Below, piece by piece: positions 63,361-64,000 of a DNA stretch of 64,000 nt; the first letter of the stretch is position 1, and the number at the start of each line of letters is the position of its first letter. The notes under the pieces are model-generated. The model was not told the DNA's origin. It did no database searches and saw only the letters and a program-made list of their open reading frames with translations. Location: NCBI GenBank assembly GCA_000814665.1, contig JWIH01000004.1:1-64000 (forward strand). The letters run 5' to 3'. A program made the translations under genes and the position numbers. This stretch comes from Pseudoalteromonas flavipulchra NCIMB 2033 = ATCC BAA-314. Its GTDB lineage: Bacteria; Pseudomonadota; Gammaproteobacteria; Enterobacterales; Alteromonadaceae.

Positions 63361-64000
63361 AATAGCTCTATATCGTCGGAATCATCCACCTTTAGATTGT
63401 TAGGTTGCTCATCATCACTGATAGATACTCGGGAGCTGTCTTTTCTGGTATCAAGTTCTGGCGTGTAATCTGAAATATTAAACATGGATAACTTTGAATG
63501 AATACTTTGCGAAAGGGCAATGAGGTCACGATTGGAGACGGCCTGTATTTTAGTACTTGAAAGGGCATCGGAATTCAGGTGTACCATTGACTCTATACTT
63601 TCTTGAGCTGCGTCAGAGGCTTGTTTCTGCTCTCCAACTTGTTGATGAATGTCATGGGACATTTGGTTGATAGAAAGCATCGCATTTTCTATTTCATCCA
63701 CTTCTTTTGTAGAGGCTTCGCTTAATTTTACGGTGTTATCTGTTTCCTTTAGTGCCGCTTGCATCAGCGCATAAACAGAATCTGTACCGGATTGTATTTT
63801 TCTTATGACTTGGCTTACTTCCTTGGTTGATTGACTCGTTCGTGCTGCCAGATTACGCACTTCGTCAGCAACGACGGCAAAGCCTCGTCCTAACTCGCCT
63901 GCTCGTGCGGCCTCAATTGCGGCATTCAGTGCAAGTAAGTTGGTTTGCTCTGCAATACCGTTAATGACTTCAAGCACAGAACTAATTTCATTGCTGTCAG
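63357..64000 (-). CDS. methyl-accepting chemotaxis protein, C-terminal part
   Basis: Runs off the right edge; only the last about 214 residues are seen. Signalling hairpin tip is canonical: [41 protein letters not shown] (split here for reading as [28 protein letters not shown]). Two long amphipathic helices follow with Glu/Gln-rich methylation-type positions. The C-terminus (DSDDIELF) lacks the NWETF pentapeptide, so it would rely on assistance by other receptors for methylation. The sensor domain is outside the window. Confidence 0.95.
   Translation of the reverse strand, partial: DSNEISSVLEVINGIAEQTNLLALNAAIEAARAGELGRGFAVVADEVRNLAARTSQSTKEVSQVIRKIQSGTDSVYALMQAALKETDNTVKLSEASTKEVDEIENAMLSINQMSHDIHQQVGEQKQASDAAQESIESMVHLNSDALSSTKIQAVSNRDLIALSQSIHSKLSMFNISDYTPELDTRKDSSRVSISDDEQPNNLKVDDSDDIELF

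Overview
The window is a bacterial chromosome segment from a gammaproteobacterium of the order Alteromonadales, most likely a Pseudoalteromonas. This rests on the family make-up (DUF2914, DUF6482, DUF2884/YggN, M28 and penicillin-acylase exoenzymes, many GGDEF/EAL and hybrid kinases), on the E. coli-like but rearranged cyaY / lptM-lysA-dapF-DUF484-xerC-yigB and hemC-hemDX-hemY blocks, and on moderate GC (judged by eye, not computed). No insertion sequence, prophage, CRISPR array or integron was seen. It reads as ordinary core chromosome with a few accessory spots.

Layout. 1-1430: 3' end of an rRNA operon (23S tail, 5S, terminator), then a damaged second 5S-plus-terminator copy carrying hairpin-forming insertions, then a REP-like inverted pair. 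1525-4820: small membrane protein, two paralogous lipoproteins, and an iron-regulated-looking fagA-like/fumC pair whose Fur box sits in a 45-bp perfect palindrome. 4987-11634: methyltransferase, FemAB-like protein, secreted hydrolase, and an Lrp/AsnC regulator divergent from a two-gene unit (PrnB/DUF1864 haem-oxygenase-like protein plus kynureninase-like PLP enzyme), then an MBL hydrolase. 11727-12334: two tRNA-Ser genes with promoter and terminator, and a 48-codon ORF. 12620-19536: lipid kinase, EamA transporter divergent from a MocR regulator, YggN, cytochrome c', DUF2721, a one-cysteine thioredoxin-like lipoprotein and YqaA.

19581-22824: folM-folE-folX (tetrahydromonapterin synthesis), nadE and yceH. 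22920-29856: CHASE-type hybrid kinase, penicillin-acylase-family hydrolase, diguanylate cyclase. 30014-38376: GNAT-nitrilase fusion with a SugE/Gdx exporter, second EamA exporter, MAPEG, RluF-like pseudouridine synthase, DUF6482, an RmlD-like reductase, an unrecognised exported protein and a POT peptide transporter. 38461-43096: the lptM-lysA-dapF-DUF484-xerC-yigB operon, divergent from cyaY. 43572-50279: esterase, DUF2914 protein with a Glu-Thr microsatellite, the hemC-hemDX-hemY haem operon (hemD and hemX fused) and adenosine deaminase. 50289-64000: CBS protein, ubiD-fre, a PAS-GGDEF-EAL protein, Sel1 protein, M28 peptidase, dbpA, a J-domain protein, a TPR hybrid kinase with HPt, and a truncated chemoreceptor.

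Themes: signalling is heavy (two hybrid kinases, two cyclic-di-GMP proteins, a chemoreceptor). Cofactor metabolism is well represented (haem, NAD, pterin, ubiquinone). Six convergent gene pairs overlap at their 3' ends, so the region is compact. The least explained metabolic unit is the Lrp-linked haem-oxygenase/kynureninase-like pair at 8018-10888; the most unusual DNA structures are the degenerate 5S copy and the Fur-box palindrome.
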